Positions 1-11,675 are shown, counted from the stretch's first letter. The stretch is DNA of 64,000 nucleotides from Megascapheus bottae (GCA_024803745.1 JANJXV010000160.1:1184001-1248000), one strand, 5' to 3'. Notes: generated by a model not told the origin, from the letters alone. Translations and numbers: made by a program.

Positions 1-1466
1 CTTCAACAAGTTGTGCTGGCAGAACTGGTTAAGCACCTGCAGAAAACTAAACTTGGATCCTTCTTTGTGACCTTGCACTAGAATTAACTCCAAATGGATC
101 AAAGACCTGGAGGTAAAAGCTGACACACTGAAAACTTTACAGGAAGGAATGGGAGATACACTAGGCCTCCTTGGCACAGGTCGAAACTTTCTTAATAAGG
201 ACCTAGAATCACAACAAATCAGAGAAAGGCTGGATAAGTGGGACTGCATTAAGCTGCGGAGCTTTTGTATGGCAAAGGACATAGCTAGTAAATTAATTAG
301 AAAGCCTACAGAGTGGGAGAAGATCTTCACCAACCAAACAACGGACAAAGGCCTCATATCTAAAATATATCAACAACTCAAAAAATTGAATCAGTCCAAA
401 ACTAATCTCCAAAGTAACAACCACCCCATTAAAAAATGGGCCAAAGACTTAAAGACAGTCTTCTCTGAAGAAGAAACAAAATGGCCTATAAACACATGAA
501 GAAATGCTCAACATTTCTGTTCATAAAAGAAATGCAAATCAAAACAACTCTAAATTTCCACCTCACTCAAGTTAGAATGGCCAGGATCAGGAAAACGAAT
601 AATAACAGATGCTGGAGGGGATGTGGCCAGGAGGGATCACTACTACACTGTTGATGGGAGTGTAAACTCGTTCAACCACTATGGAAAGCAGTGTGGCAGT
701 GTCTTAAAAGGCTAAACATAGAACTCCCCTATGAGCCAGCAATTCCACTACTTGGCATTTACCCAACCATCCAGAAACAAGGACATACTAAACCCACTAG
801 CACAACAATATTCATTGCAGCACTATTCACCATAGCAAAGATATGGAACCAACCTAGATGTCCCTCAGTTGATGAGTGGATCAACAAGTTGTGGTATTTG
901 TACACAATGGAATTCTATGCTGCTGTCAGAAAGAACGACATCGCCCCATTTGTTAGGAAATGGAAAGACTTAGAAAAAATCATATTAAGTGAAGTAAGCC
1001 AGACTCAAGGGAACTTAGGCCCAATGGTTTCCCTCATTCGTCATAATCAGTAGAAACCTTGGGCTCTACTAGGAGAGATCTGCAATAGAGCAAAATCATG
1101 ATACATAAGGCCATATAGTATGAAGCTAATTGAAAGGACCTCCAGGATATTGAAACAAAAGCCATATAATGAATGATTGTTGTCCTTAATGTATTATGTT
1201 GTCTCTCATCTTTGCTGTCCCTTGGTTATCTCATATTGTTACAGTATCTCACTTTGTTATCTGTTATACTGAATTTAGTTGTACTTGGTTATTTGAAATT
1301 TGATAAGGAAGGGGGGAAAACCAAGAGAGGTGGGGGGGCGGGGGGTAGGGTAATGGGTACCAAGACATGTGAAAGGGTATCAATGTATGTGAATTAATGC
1401 ACCTTCTCTCTGCCAAATATCATGTAACCCTTTTACTAATTACAATAAAAAAATTTTTTAAAAAGT
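1..1466 (+). mobile_element. LINE-1 (L1), 5'-truncated by window edge, with 3' UTR and A-rich tail
   Basis: The window opens inside the last third of L1 ORF2 and runs through the ORF2 stop at 1051-1053, a 3' UTR of about 390 bp and an A-rich end after ttacaataaaa at 1439-1449. The 3' UTR has a G-rich polypurine stretch near 1308-1350, then a conserved block (agggtatcaatgtatgtga at about 1374) that recurs in some fifteen other places here. Those copies define one lineage-specific L1 family. The ORF2 part carries two stops and a frame change, so the copy is dead. Confidence 0.93.
2..1053 (+). pseudogene. L1 ORF2 C-terminal region (reverse transcriptase tail and cysteine-rich end), disrupted
   Basis: Translation follows the C-terminal third of L1 ORF2p, including [15 protein letters not shown], the cysteine motif region [36 protein letters not shown] and YTMEFYAAVRKND. 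The intact family protein is an endonuclease/reverse transcriptase of about 1,275 residues acting in target-primed reverse transcription. Reading starts in frame 2 with a TGA at 68-70, continues open from 71 to about 496, then moves to frame 1 (an indel close to 480-496). In frame 1 a TGA at 652-654 replaces an expected tryptophan codon. It ends at TAG 1051-1053. Not functional. Confidence 0.92.
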
Positions 1467-2844
1467 TTAATAATTTTTCACTCAAAAAATAAAATTTAAC
1501 AGTAAAATTTTGCCTGTCATCTGTGGCACACTTTTATATGGTAAAAGACTTAAAAGTAAAACAAAGTACATAAAAATATCAGCACGTGCCTAACACATAA
1601 ATAATATACTTCTTATTGTTTACAATAAACATATTATTCAACTGGCTACTATATGTTTGACACTGATTGCATTCACTGATTGCATTTGTCATCTAACATG
1701 GAGAAAATTAAAGTGTGCTGGGACATATGAACCTTTAAATGAACGTAATTAACAAAGCGCATTCATGAACACTCATCGCAAACAACCATATATAATTATG
1801 TCCTTAAGAATTAAAAGCCTTAATCTCATCATTATTTCTTGAGAGTAATATGTAAGAATTTGATTAATACACTCTAAATACTGATTAAGCCATCTACTTC
1901 TCTCTGGATTCAATTCTCGATAACTCACTGTAAGTGAACAGCAATAACGCTAATGATCATTGCTGAAAATATATGTGACTGTTCTTAATATCTTGGCTAT
2001 CATCATTAGCATATTATACAATTCCTCCCACCGGCTTTAGGGATTTGATTTTGTTTTGGCAAAATGGAGAAGTATTTAGCATAATCTGATTACAACTCAT
2101 ACTTGAAATAATGACGATCTCCTTATTTTCCAAAGTTCCATGCTATACTATATACATAGCACAGTTATAAAAAAATTAAAACATAAAAATATCTAAGTAC
2201 ACTGTTTACTAAGGTGGAAATTAATGAATATTCCTATTTTGAAAAATGAACAATAATCTCTCTATATAGCCTAGTTCCTGAAAACATGAAAAAGTGCAAT
2301 TGAGAAAATCTATGTACCAAACTTAAATCAGTTACTTTAACCTAGATGGCAAAGGAGTACTTCATTTTTTTCTGTATTATTACAAGATACATTTTACTTG
2401 CTTAACTTTGATTAAATATAAAAAGAATACCGCTCAGTGCCCCAATTTCAAGATAAGAAGCCTTTAGTGTCTACTTATCATATTTGGGGAAGTTAGGCAT
2501 TCTAAGTCTTACAACACTTAAAGACAAACAACAGTATCTTCATTTTTCAGACTGAGAAAAACAAAAGCAGATCCAGAACCGGTCTCAACTACCATTCCCT
2601 AAGCCATATAGCAGACACTAAGTAGACCCTGTCTGACTCTAAAGCATGATTACACAATATTCCTTCAATAAGCCTATCTTGATATGTTCACAGAATAATC
2701 TCACAACTGCAAATATCAAAGGACTAAGTACTATATGGCCTTGTACTTTGATGAGACACTATATCTTTTTTATGTTTCTTTTTAATTCTAAAGGTGATAT
2801 CCAAAGGGATTATTAATTATATAATTCACTTCAAACATAGTGTC
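1467..2844. other. AT-rich non-coding DNA, nothing recognised
   Basis: No reading frame of note, no simple repeat and no repeat family that I can name. Composition is strongly AT-rich, as in most of the window. Confidence 0.6.
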
Positions 2845-3350
2845 AAACATAGTGTCTAGTGAGTATCATTGCTGAATTAGGTCTCCCTTTGTTCTACCAG
2901 TTTTGTGATTTTCCGTCTTCTCCCCTAATCACTTACAAGACAAAGGGTAGAGAAATCAAAAACAGAGACAAAAGGGAAAAATCAGAAGAAAAAAAGAACT
3001 ACAAACAGTATAATAAAAAGAAAACCTCTTGTTTTCATTTCTTGGAGTTCAATTCCATAAGCAGAAACATTCTCTATGATCATATGCACAAAATTACTGA
3101 GCCCTTGTGATCCTCTCCTAAGAATATCCTCCTTTGGTCTCCCTGTATGAATGCTTTAGAGTCCTGACCAAAGTATAATATTTTGTCTTTTACTATTCAT
3201 AAAGTTTACATGTAGATTTATAGGCACATTCTAATTATTACAAGTGAGGAAAATCATGCACCCTATGTTTCTTTTGGTCTGGCTTACTTCATTTAATATA
3301 ATTTTTTCCAAGTCTTTCTATTTCCATATGAATAGGGCAATGAGACACTG
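2845..3350 (-). mobile_element. Older L1 3' UTR fragment, antisense
   Basis: Read on the minus strand this is an older L1 3' end. The plus-strand text aatatcctcctttggtctc (about 3124) and tggcttacttcatttaata (3281) are repeated with small changes in the antisense L1 at 5788-6466. The second of these is the complement of the ORF2 end (ttaagtgaagtaagcc). An A/G-rich internal stretch at about 2940-3020 is typical of this UTR. Divergence is high, so boundaries are approximate. Confidence 0.7.
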
Positions 3351-3976
3351 CCTCTTGAAAAAGTAGTGAGACCTAATATACTGACATGCATATAATACTG
3401 GGTGACTAGGTCAAAGTGGACAGTCACAACATTCCCTTCACCATTAATCTGTGGGCACTCAGCAGCATTGCTTGGACGAATGACATCAGTCCCTAGTGAA
3501 ATATAAATGTATCATTGCCTCCTAGTATTAAAATGTGTTTGCCGGGACTGTGTGAAGGTACTTTCATCTATTTCATGCAAAGAATAAGCCATGAAACATT
3601 TTTCTTCATTTAGTGCACATATACCATTGTAAGCTCTAAGCTTTATTATTCCCTTTTTCACTAAGATAAAACCTATAAACTGTCTGGTTAGGAAAAGTGT
3701 TTTGCAGGTCGTCATACAACAAAAGAGATCACTGGCAAATTTGGCAGTTAATTGCCTCTGATTTCCAGAAGAAGCCACATGCTGACAATGATACAAATTG
3801 CCTTAGAAAACTACTTCTAAATAGAAGATATCAGACCAGAACATAAACCCAAATGAAGTGGATAACTTTACATACTTCCCTAATCATCTTCATTCACAAA
3901 GAAGAAACTGACTGTTTTTTGTATAGTGAGAATTGGTGTCAAAATAATCACATTTGTTAGATCATTTTTTGTGGTA
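3351..3976. other. Non-coding DNA, nothing recognised
   Basis: A 94-codon minus-strand open frame (3512-3796) lies here but has no recognisable domain, splice context or codon pattern suggesting selection. I regard it as chance. Confidence 0.5.
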
Positions 3977-4200
3977 TATAATAGGCTTTTTTTTTGGCTA
4001 GTCCTGGCGCTTGCACTTGGGGCCTGAGCACTGTCCTTGGGCTTTCCTCAAAGCTAACACTCTACCACATCAACCACAGTACCATTTCTGGATTTTTCTG
4101 TGTATGTGGTATTGAGGAATCAACTCCAGGGCTTCTTCAAGAATGCTAGGCAAGCACTCTACCACTAGGCCACATTCCCAACCCCCTATTATAGGCTTTT
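3977..4200 (-). mobile_element. Dimeric tRNA-derived SINE (IDL-Geo-like), with target-site duplication
   Basis: Minus-strand SINE with its A-tail seen as a T-run at 3987-3995. The two halves each carry a Pol III box-like block: gcaagcactctaccactagg at about 4150 (complement of the B-box/A-box side of the first monomer) and the gctaacactctaccac block at about 4053. Flanking duplication: tataataggctttt (3977-3990) and tattataggctttt (4187-4200), one mismatch. The body is 3991-4186. It has the size and order expected for the geomyoid dimeric SINE family. Confidence 0.88.
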
Positions 4201-4529
4201 ATGCCAGAATCTATATTATGGTTCCATACTCATAAAATAATTAATTTAAAATGCTTTGGACTCCAAAGAGAACTTTTCAGAGATTACGTCTAGTTGAATG
4301 AGCCACTCAATCAGAAATAAAACACAAAATTAGTTGGCCCATAGTTTTTCCAAAAATATGATACTATAGTTCTAATTTAATTTTTTATTAGTCAAACTTA
4401 TGAACATACATTCAAAAAGTTTTACTACTAATGAGCCACTAATTCATACAAAAAACAAATGCTTCTATTGTATTTGACCTAGTCTATAATTCATAAATTG
4501 TGAATAAAAATTATAAAATATCTGAAATA

Positions 4530-4676
4530 GGACAGGAAAGGGGGAATACAAGATGAGGGGATCAGGGGAGGGAAACTGGGACAAAAACATGAGAAGGGGT
4601 ATCAATGTATGTGAAATAATGCACCTTCTATCTGGCAAATATAATGTAACCCTTCTATTAATTATAATAAAAAGGA
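4530..4676 (+). mobile_element. L1 3' UTR terminal fragment
   Basis: Starts in the purine-rich stretch (gacaggaaagggggaatac), passes through the conserved ggggtatcaatgtatgtgaa block and ends at ttataataaaaagg. It is a severely 5'-truncated insertion of about 145 bp, older than the 54 kb copies. Confidence 0.85.
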
Positions 4677-5290
4677 ATATAAAATAAAAATTATAAAATA
4701 TACAATTTAAGTATATAGTTATGAATGAAAAATTATGATAATCTCCATTTATTAATTCATCTACTTATCCAAAGAAATAAATGTTAAAAATCAATTATTA
4801 ATAAAATAATTCATTAGGTACTGAATATTAGGTACTAAATATTTAAGTTTATTAATCAATAATTGTTTTTAATTGCAACTATTAAAGATACCAACTAAAA
4901 CTGCAAGTTTTAAAATAATTAAAAAACTTAGGAACCCATGTACATAAAAGATTTTGATGTCTTTTCAATATTTATTACACTAAAGTCTGACCATTTAATT
5001 GGTTAAATGTTATCAATGTTTCTGCATTTCAAAATCCTAAACATTTTGACAAATGTGCAAGATCATTAGTTGTACTGAAATTTCTTGGAGACACTATGAA
5101 ATGTGTTCTCAATGGGATATTAATTAATTCAGAAATAAGTTTCTGTTGATTACCCTCGAGCTAGACATAAAATGTTAATAGAAGATCACTGCTTAAGAGA
5201 TGATGAGATGTTTTTAAATAAAATGGACTGGAAGACTGGTTTTTGTTTTCATTTTTTTAATGCCTCAATTGCCTGGCAATCACAGGGTTC
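4677..5290. other. AT-rich non-coding DNA, nothing recognised
   Basis: Very AT-rich, with repeated taata/aataat text but no tandem array and no coding potential. Confidence 0.5.
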
Positions 5291-5412
5291 TTTATTTTTT
5301 CTTTTCTTTTAATTGTATTTTATTGTCAAAATGATATATACAGGGGTTACAGTAACATTCATCAGGTAGTGGGTACATTATTTCTTGAACATTGATACCC
5401 ATTCCCATGTGT
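5291..5412 (-). mobile_element. L1 3' terminal fragment, antisense
   Basis: T-rich start (complement of an A-tail), then aattgtattttattgtca, ggggttacagtaacattcat and aacattgatacccattccc. This is the minus-strand L1 3' end of the same older type seen at 23212-23365. Truncated before the G-rich tract. Confidence 0.75.
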
Positions 5413-5978
5413 TTACTTCATCTATTGCCAACATAGTTAAAAAGTAAAAGCAAGATTCTTAATTTACTCCATTGTATAAATTTCAGGAATACTGTGAAGA
5501 AGAACTACAGAATTACTCATACCATGGTGGTCAACTTTACTACAGACATCAGAAAAATGTTCTCATAGGAAATGTCACTTAAGCAAACCAGTAGTTGTCA
5601 TATAGCAAAAGTGGTATAGGTAAAACTAGGAAGATAGGTTGAGAAGATAAAGCATGCCAGGTCTATGGGAAGCTCTGAGGCTGGAGAAGGCATAAAAACA
5701 GATGAGGCGGAAGGTAGGTGACTGTAAATGGAATGAACAGGTATGGGAAAGCCCTTGCTATATGAACTCTTAAATATGTGTGTATGTATTTGTAGGGTAA
5801 TGTGCAGAGGGTTGCTGTTACATAAGTCAGGTATTGAATACATTTTTAACAGTGTCACCCCTTCCCTTGCTCTCTCCCAGTTTTTCCCTCATCCTCACCT
5901 GGTGAGTATCACTGCTGCAATTCTTTAACCTTTAGTCCCATCCTCTCAAAAACAGATTAACAAAACAAAAACAAACAG

Positions 5979-6187
5979 CAACAAATTATTTTTTTGCCAG
6001 TCCTGGGCTTGAGCTCAGAGCCTGAGCCCTGTCCTTGGACTTTCTCAAGACTAAAGTTCTACCACTTGAGCCTCAACACCACTTCTGGCTTTTTTCTATG
6101 TATGTGGTACTGAGGAATCGAACCCGGATCTTCATGCATGCTAGGCAAGCACTCTACCACTAGGCCAAACTCCTGGCCCAACAAATT
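5979..6187 (-). mobile_element. Dimeric tRNA-derived SINE (IDL-Geo-like), nested in an L1
   Basis: T-run 5988-5995, then ttgccagtcctgggcttgag, two box-B-like blocks and gcatgctaggcaagcactct near the far end. Flanked by caacaaatt at 5979-5987 and 6179-6187, a clean 9-bp duplication. It is closer to consensus than the SINE at 3977, so it is probably younger, and it postdates the L1 it interrupts. Confidence 0.9.
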
Positions 6188-6469
6188 TTTTAAAATACCC
6201 TCTTCTTTCTGCTTCCTGGAGTTCAATAGATATTATTTTATATGTACATAGCTATTGAATCTTTGTGATCCTCTGCCAAGAATATCCTCCTTTGGTCTCA
6301 CTGTGTCAATGTCTGGAGACCTGTATAATTTATCATATCCCAGTGTATTTTTTATCTTGTAATATTGAGTGTGTTTACTTGCAGATTGATAGGCATATGT
6401 TAGTTACCACAAATAAGAGAAATCAAGCAGTCTGTTTCTTTGGGTTTGGCTTACTTCACTTAATATACA

Positions 6470-6872
6470 GAAATACAAATACAAAGAACGTTGAGATTCT
6501 ACCTTACTGGAGTTAAAATGGCCATTATCAAAAAAGTAATAATAACAAATACTGGTAGGGTGTGGCCAAAAGGAACTCTACTACACTACTGGTAAGAATG
6601 TGAACTTGTTCAACCACTCTGGAAAGCAGTACAGAGGTTCCTCCAAGTTGAAACATTAGAGCTTCCCTATGATCCAGCAATTCTACTTCTGGGCGTTTAT
6701 CCAATATAACACAAACGAGGCACAAGCATATGCACCACAGCATTGATTATCATAGGCAAGATATAGAATCAGATGCCCCTCACTGGATAAATGGGTCACA
6801 AAAATCTGGTATGTATACAAAATGCAATTCTACTCTTCCATCAGAGAGAATGATTTTGTACCATAGAAACTC
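6470..6872 (+). pseudogene. L1 ORF2 C-terminal fragment (inverted segment)
   Basis: Plus-strand text follows ORF2 from the block before the cysteine motif (gttaaaatggccattatc at about 6512) through tatgatccagcaattctact (about 6669) to the segment equivalent to ...VRKND. Several indels and stops; a neutral relic belonging to the inverted L1 at 5788-6872. Confidence 0.8.
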
Positions 6873-7867
6873 ATAAATCAAAACTGAAGCTCTGATCTTT
6901 GTCCTGGGTGGCAGAGGAATGTAGTACAAGTCTTCAAAGTGTGCTGGCAATGAGAAGGAAGGGTTTGGGCAGGAGTTGGTAAAATGTTATGGCATCAAAT
7001 ATGGCTTTACTTTACCAAGATGCTTAATCCCATGTAATTACAGGGATATTTTCCTACTACACTAATTGCAGAGAGAGTTATTCTTAAATTTCAAAATCCT
7101 TTCATGTATGTAGGGATATGAACTACATTTGCTGTCACAGAATTATTACACACAGATTACTTCTTGCTTTCTAATTTATCAATCATTTTATCATGACAAC
7201 TTTTGTACAGTTTTAAGATCTTCAGAATTTCATATTACTAATTATGATAAAAAGAAATCATGTATCATGTAACCTTAACCTATAGGTGAGTCTTGACCCC
7301 CAGAGGAAACTAGCTAAGTCCCTTCTCACCTAACTACAAGATTCTCTCCCCATTTCCCTGCCACAGAGCCTCCTAGATCAAGGTGATTTGCATGAGTCCT
7401 GCTCTTTCCTGAGATTTATGTATCAGTTCTGTGCCTGCCCTTCAAATGCCTCAAAAAAGGTAAACCCTTCCACACACAGGAACAGAGGGCATCCATGCCT
7501 GAATCTAGTCACCTCCCACAGCTCCTGTCTTCTCATACAATGTCCTTCTTCTTGTAAACTTGAGTAACTATTATAAACTACTGCCATGTCCATCTGTCCA
7601 ATGCTGTGATCCCTATATTCATCCATCTCTAGAAACTTAAGGCAGAATCTATCCACCACAAAGGACATGAGCAGGCAGTCATAAAACTGACAATTGGAGA
7701 AAGAAAACAGCCTGGGAAAATATGTTTGAAAGTGATGAAATGCTTTACAAATATAAATGAGACCTCTATATTAAGCAAAGTTTCCCTATTTTTACTTGGA
7801 AAGTACCCTGCACTGCTTTATAGATAATTGAGGCCAACACAATGAACTTGTTTCTTTCTAATGGTTG
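6873..7867. other. Non-coding DNA with one unassigned minus-strand open frame
   Basis: A minus-strand frame of 81 codons (7423-7668) lies in locally higher-GC DNA. I see no domain, no convincing acceptor or donor around it, and no repeat family that I can name. It is most likely a chance frame. Confidence 0.4.
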
Positions 7868-7975
7868 TTTCTCCCAAGATCATACAATTACTAAGCATTA
7901 AAGCTGGGATTTAAAATGTTTTGTTTGTCTGAACCCCAGGCCTTTATTGCTTCTATTCTACCATTTTGCTATCAT
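7868..7975 (+). mobile_element. MIR SINE fragment
   Basis: The text caagatcatacaattac then ttaaagctgggatttaaa follows the MIR core (…ggtcacacagctagtaagtgg…gctgggatttgaaccc) and continues into the MIR tail (ctattctaccattttgctat). Ancient and diverged, plus orientation. Confidence 0.65.
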
Positions 7976-8208
7976 GTACCCCTCCCCCACACTCCTTCCA
8001 GAACAAAATGCAATAAATGATTACTATTTCTATTTAAAGGAATATAAACAATCAAGAAATGATTTTCTTAAAAATAATTTGTCATTATTCTCCTACTATC
8101 CACCCAGAAGCGTAGGAAAATAACCACATACAAAGCTTTTAGGCCTAGTTCCTCCATCACTGTCATCTTCTGACAGGTACAAATAGAAGATCTAACACAT
8201 GAAAGGTC

Positions 8209-8253
8209 TAACACACACACACACACATTAACACAACACATGAAAGGTATAAC

Positions 8254-8284
<31 letters not shown>
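8209..8284. repeat. (CA)n microsatellite, two tracts in a partial duplication
   Basis: Two AC runs (about 8210-8227 and 8250-8284) are separated by a copy of the phrase acacatgaaaggt that also precedes the first run, so the locus looks like a short tandem duplication around a dinucleotide array. Histidine/threonine-rich frames across it are translation of the repeat. Confidence 0.9.
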
Positions 8285-8971
8285 ATAACACAATACATGG
8301 CTACGATTGCTGCCTACTCCACACAGCCTTGTGAAATTGCTAATTCTCATATAAAGAAGAGGAGATTTTTCTCTACTCAATCAACACAGAGTGCATGTGC
8401 ACCAAAAAGAAAGTGTAGTCATAATATTTTAACTGGGAAACCACAGATTATGCTGTTACTGTTATAATGTTTAAATGTATTCATGACACCATTTATTTAG
8501 CACCCAACTTGGCCAATGTCTTGGGAAGATGTTTCAAAAAGCAAAGTCTAGTGTGTTAAGAAAGTACTGATAAGTGAACGTGATCATTACTCACGTGTGC
8601 CAGGGTCTGAAGTGTGGACTGTTAGGCCAAGGGAGGGTCCAGAATGCAGTGCTGGAACAATCCTGTGGCCAGCTTCAATCTGGAAAATAAAAGATGACCA
8701 CGTTATCTTACACTAGCAAATTAAATGCAGACATTGCTCATAGTATCAGGAATCAAAAGCAAGCTTGTGCTTCTTCTACATAATCTTCAACGTGGAGAAA
8801 AGACTTTCGTGTTTATTGTGACATTTACATTCCACATATGCTTGTATAAAACTAAATGGCAATATAAAGTATTTAGTCATGTTTAGTCAGAATTAACAAC
8901 AATTCAAAACCCAAGTTAGCAAAGTAGAGAAGCTCTTTCTTCTCAAAAGTCAGCTATGCCTTCTATAACTG

Positions 8972-8972
<1 letters not shown>
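8285..8972. other. Non-coding DNA, nothing recognised
   Basis: No repeat family, gene or regulatory signature that I can support. Confidence 0.45.

Positions 8973-9024
<52 letters not shown>
8973..9024. repeat. (CA)n microsatellite
   Basis: Nearly perfect AC dinucleotide run of about 50 bp. Likely polymorphic. Confidence 0.95.
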
Positions 9025-9026
<2 letters not shown>

Positions 9027-9324
9027 CAAGTGCATGCATTTTGCCTTTCTAAATTCATACTACTCAGGCAATTTTCCAAATAAGAAAAATTGTAGAAAGA
9101 GGAGGAAGCGCTGGATTTTATTTAAGTCACCAGCATCTACTGAGTGTCTAATGTCTACTTGGAACCTGGTGCACTTTGAACATATATGTTAACTCAAATG
9201 TACACCATCTCTCAAATATGCCCCATGGTTAGCAAGAAGCAGAGATCGGCCTACCACTTTATTCTGACTTTTTTGATTCCATACCGTTCACTGGTAAACA
9301 TTTGAGTCTTTCCACATGTGAACT

Positions 9325-9430
9325 GGCTGCTTCATCACCAGATGGAAAGCTCACTGAAGAAAGAACTCCTTCCTATCTGCTCCATGCACAGCTGTATACC
9401 CTGCCCTTCATAGGGACCTTCTATGTTGAA
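9325..9430 (+). mobile_element. L2 LINE 3' fragment (probable)
   Basis: The order tggaaagctcactgaagaaa, then ctatctgctccatgcacagc, then ataccctgcccttcataggg tracks the L2 3' end (gtaagctcc…gagggcaggga…tgtatccccagcgcc). The match is short and diverged. Confidence 0.45.
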
Positions 9431-10058
9431 TATGTACTATAATATGAAGAGGTTTCCCATACAACTCTCAGCAGCAATGATTCATCAGAACTCAACAATT
9501 AAGCAAAAAGCTGTATTCTTTGGGGGTATAGTTTATTACAGCACAACGAGACTATTACTAGCAAACAAAAAAAAAGCCTCCTATGTCAGAGTCCAGAGAC
9601 CAAGCACGGTTTCTGTTATCCTCTCCCAGTGGACTAGCACAGACCATACTTAATTTCCCCAGCCATGATGTATGACAACCGACATCAAACACTGTCAGCC
9701 AGAGAAGTTTACTTGAGCCCTCTTGTCCAGGGGTCTTGCCCCTGTTAATCAAATAGGAATAAAACTCCTATGAAACTGACATTATCAAGTCAATCTCTAG
9801 CCTCTTCTAAGGCCAAAGTGATAAGGCAATGACCCCATCAGCCTCAAGTGTGAGTCAATACTTCATTGCACAGAGTCAATACTTCAATGCTAAGAGAATG
9901 CAAGGTGAGGGATTTTTGCAAACAGAGCGCAACAATACCATAAAAAAAAGATGGAGCCTCGTTCTGAAAATATGAGAAAATATCCCTGTGGACAATGGTA
10001 GATACCCAGAGTTGGAACATGAATGGGGGTTAACAAAAGCCAGAGGTTTATAAATGGA
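9431..10058. other. Non-coding DNA, nothing recognised
   Basis: Contains a short local duplication (agtcaatacttcat / agtcaatacttcaa near 9852 and 9873). No gene features. Confidence 0.45.
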
Positions 10059-10263
10059 GGCCAGAGGGTTAGAAGTTTGGCCTAGTGGTAGAGTGCTTGC
10101 CTAATATGAGCCAAGACCCGGATTTGATTCCTCAGTACAACATACACAGAAAAAAGCCAGAAGTGGTGTTGTGACTCAAGTGGTAGAGCTCTACCTTGAG
10201 GAAGCCAAAGGACAGTGCTCAGGTCCTCAGTTAAACCCAGGACTGGCAAAGATAAATAAATAA
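10059..10263 (+). mobile_element. Dimeric tRNA-derived SINE (IDL-Geo-like), sense
   Basis: The clearest sense copy. First monomer: ggcctagtggtagagtgctt (about 10079) with a B-box-like gatttgattcctcagtac (10122). Second monomer: gactcaagtggtagagctct (about 10172). It closes with acccaggactggcaaag and an A-rich tail with ataaataaataa. The two tRNA-like promoter blocks show the dimeric, Pol III-type structure. Confidence 0.9.
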
Positions 10264-11081
10264 GGCCAGATGTATAAAGAGAAAGGAAAAGAGAGATGGC
10301 AGAGGCATGCAAAGTGAATAAACAACATATGAAGATCTGGAGACACAAATTTTCAAAATGTATGCATTTAAATTCATCTTTCAACTCTTAGGTGCATCCC
10401 TTTGTATTTTATATCAAGAAAAAACAACTCCTTACTTTGGCCAATGCATTTTAAATTCCAATCTTAGTCTTATGCTGCTGTTTATCTAATCAAATATATT
10501 TATTGAGAGTTACTATGTATTAAACATAACACAGAATACTGTCAATATAACTATAAACCTCACTATTAATGGGGCATTTTATCTAAAACGAATTGGCGCT
10601 GTTTTACAAGTTGGGATTATAAAAGAAAGGAAAACTGTAAATTGGAATAATAGGTTAAGTTGAACTGCTGTCATTAAGATTATAATGATCTAAAAGAAGT
10701 TAGACAGGTAACAGACAGAGGATAGGAAGAAGACAATGGACAGCAGTACTGGAAAAGCTTCATTGCAGCTTATGAAAGGAACTAGCCGGGGAAACTTGAA
10801 GTGCTCCCGGAGTAGAAAGGAAATTAATACTCCTGGGCAGACAGCAAAAGAAATGGTAAGGGAGACATCTCATGGTAGAAGGCCTTCTGGAAGAAGGAAA
10901 GGAAGAATCCTTAGTTCTTAATGCAAAGTGAGGGTTACAGAGGGAGTTCTAGAACTATTCAGTTTTTTTGTAAGAACAGCTGTAAGTTTAAGGATATCTG
11001 TGAGATAAATTTCTGTCCTGAACATGGTGTTTTCTCATCATCCAATATGGCACCACAGACACATGCATGTACATGAACACT
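10264..11081. other. Non-coding DNA, nothing recognised
   Basis: A 61-codon open frame (10736-10921) is basic and serine/arginine-rich, but has no recognisable domain or splice context. Treated as chance. Confidence 0.45.
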
Positions 11082-11371
11082 CTCTCCCTCCCTGTCTCTG
11101 TCTCTGTCTCTGTCTCTCTCTTTCCCTCCCTCCTGTCTCTGTCTCTGTCTCTCTCTTGCTCTCTCTCTGTCTCTCTCCCTCCCTCCTGTCTCTGTCTCTC
11201 TCTTTCTCTCTGTCTCTCTCCCTCCCTCTTGGCACTGGCTCTGTCTCTGTCTCTGTCTGTCTCTGTCTCTGTCTGTCTCTTTCTCTGTCTCTGTCTCTCT
11301 CTCTCTTGCTCTCTCTCTCTCTCTGTCTCTGTCTGTCTCTGTCTCTCTCTGTCTGTCTCTGTCTGTCTCTG

Positions 11372-11459
<88 letters not shown>
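11082..11459. repeat. Long pyrimidine tract: CTCTGT-rich array running into pure (CT)n
   Basis: About 380 bp of nearly pure pyrimidine on the plus strand, broken mainly by G in CTCTGT/CTGTCT units, ending in an uninterrupted CT run at about 11396-11458. The blocks cccctcctgtctctgtct-like and ctctctccctccctc recur, so the array grew as a compound repeat. All long frames here (serine/leucine-rich on plus, arginine/glutamate/aspartate-rich on minus) are repeat translation. Confidence 0.97.
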
Positions 11460-11462
<3 letters not shown>

Positions 11463-11675
11463 GATTTTGTGCCTTTCCAAGAGCAGACTAGTGCTGTATG
11501 ACTCCCACAAGCTATGAGACAAGAAGAGGTCCTGCATTTACTTAACAAGCGGCAGAACCCAGGAGTGATATAATCAAGTCTCCATCACTGGTAACCTTGT
11601 AAGTCAAAGATTCAGACTTCCTAATGCTACATTTTCCAAAACTTAGTTTTGAATCCATTAGTCTAAAATGTGATA

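Larger units (their letters stand above)
5788..6872. mobile_element. L1 with 5' inversion (twin-priming structure), interrupted by a SINE
   Basis: From 5788 to about 6466 the sequence is a minus-strand L1 3' UTR that reaches the very end of ORF2 (ttacttcacttaatata at about 6450-6466). At 6470 it switches to plus-strand ORF2 text that runs to about 6872. In element coordinates the inverted part stops only some 40-50 bp before the minus-strand part begins. That is the layout produced when a second primer initiates on the L1 RNA during target-primed reverse transcription. A dimeric SINE sits inside the 3' part (5979-6187). Confidence 0.8.

Noticed and set aside
7423..7668. 81-codon minus-strand frame in locally GC-richer DNA, considered as an exon
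   Set aside because: No convincing acceptor or donor at its edges, no domain, and length compatible with chance.
8209..9024. Histidine/threonine-rich frames near two CA tracts
   Set aside because: Translation of (CA)n microsatellites.
10079..10200. tRNA-gene-like A and B boxes
   Set aside because: They are part of a dimeric SINE: no cloverleaf with a complete anticodon arm, an A-rich tail follows, and the same text recurs at several loci.
10959..11548. Open frames of 144-192 codons on both strands, rich in Arg/Glu/Asp or Ser/Leu
   Set aside because: They are translations of the CTCTGT/CT array in different frames and carry no non-repeat domain.
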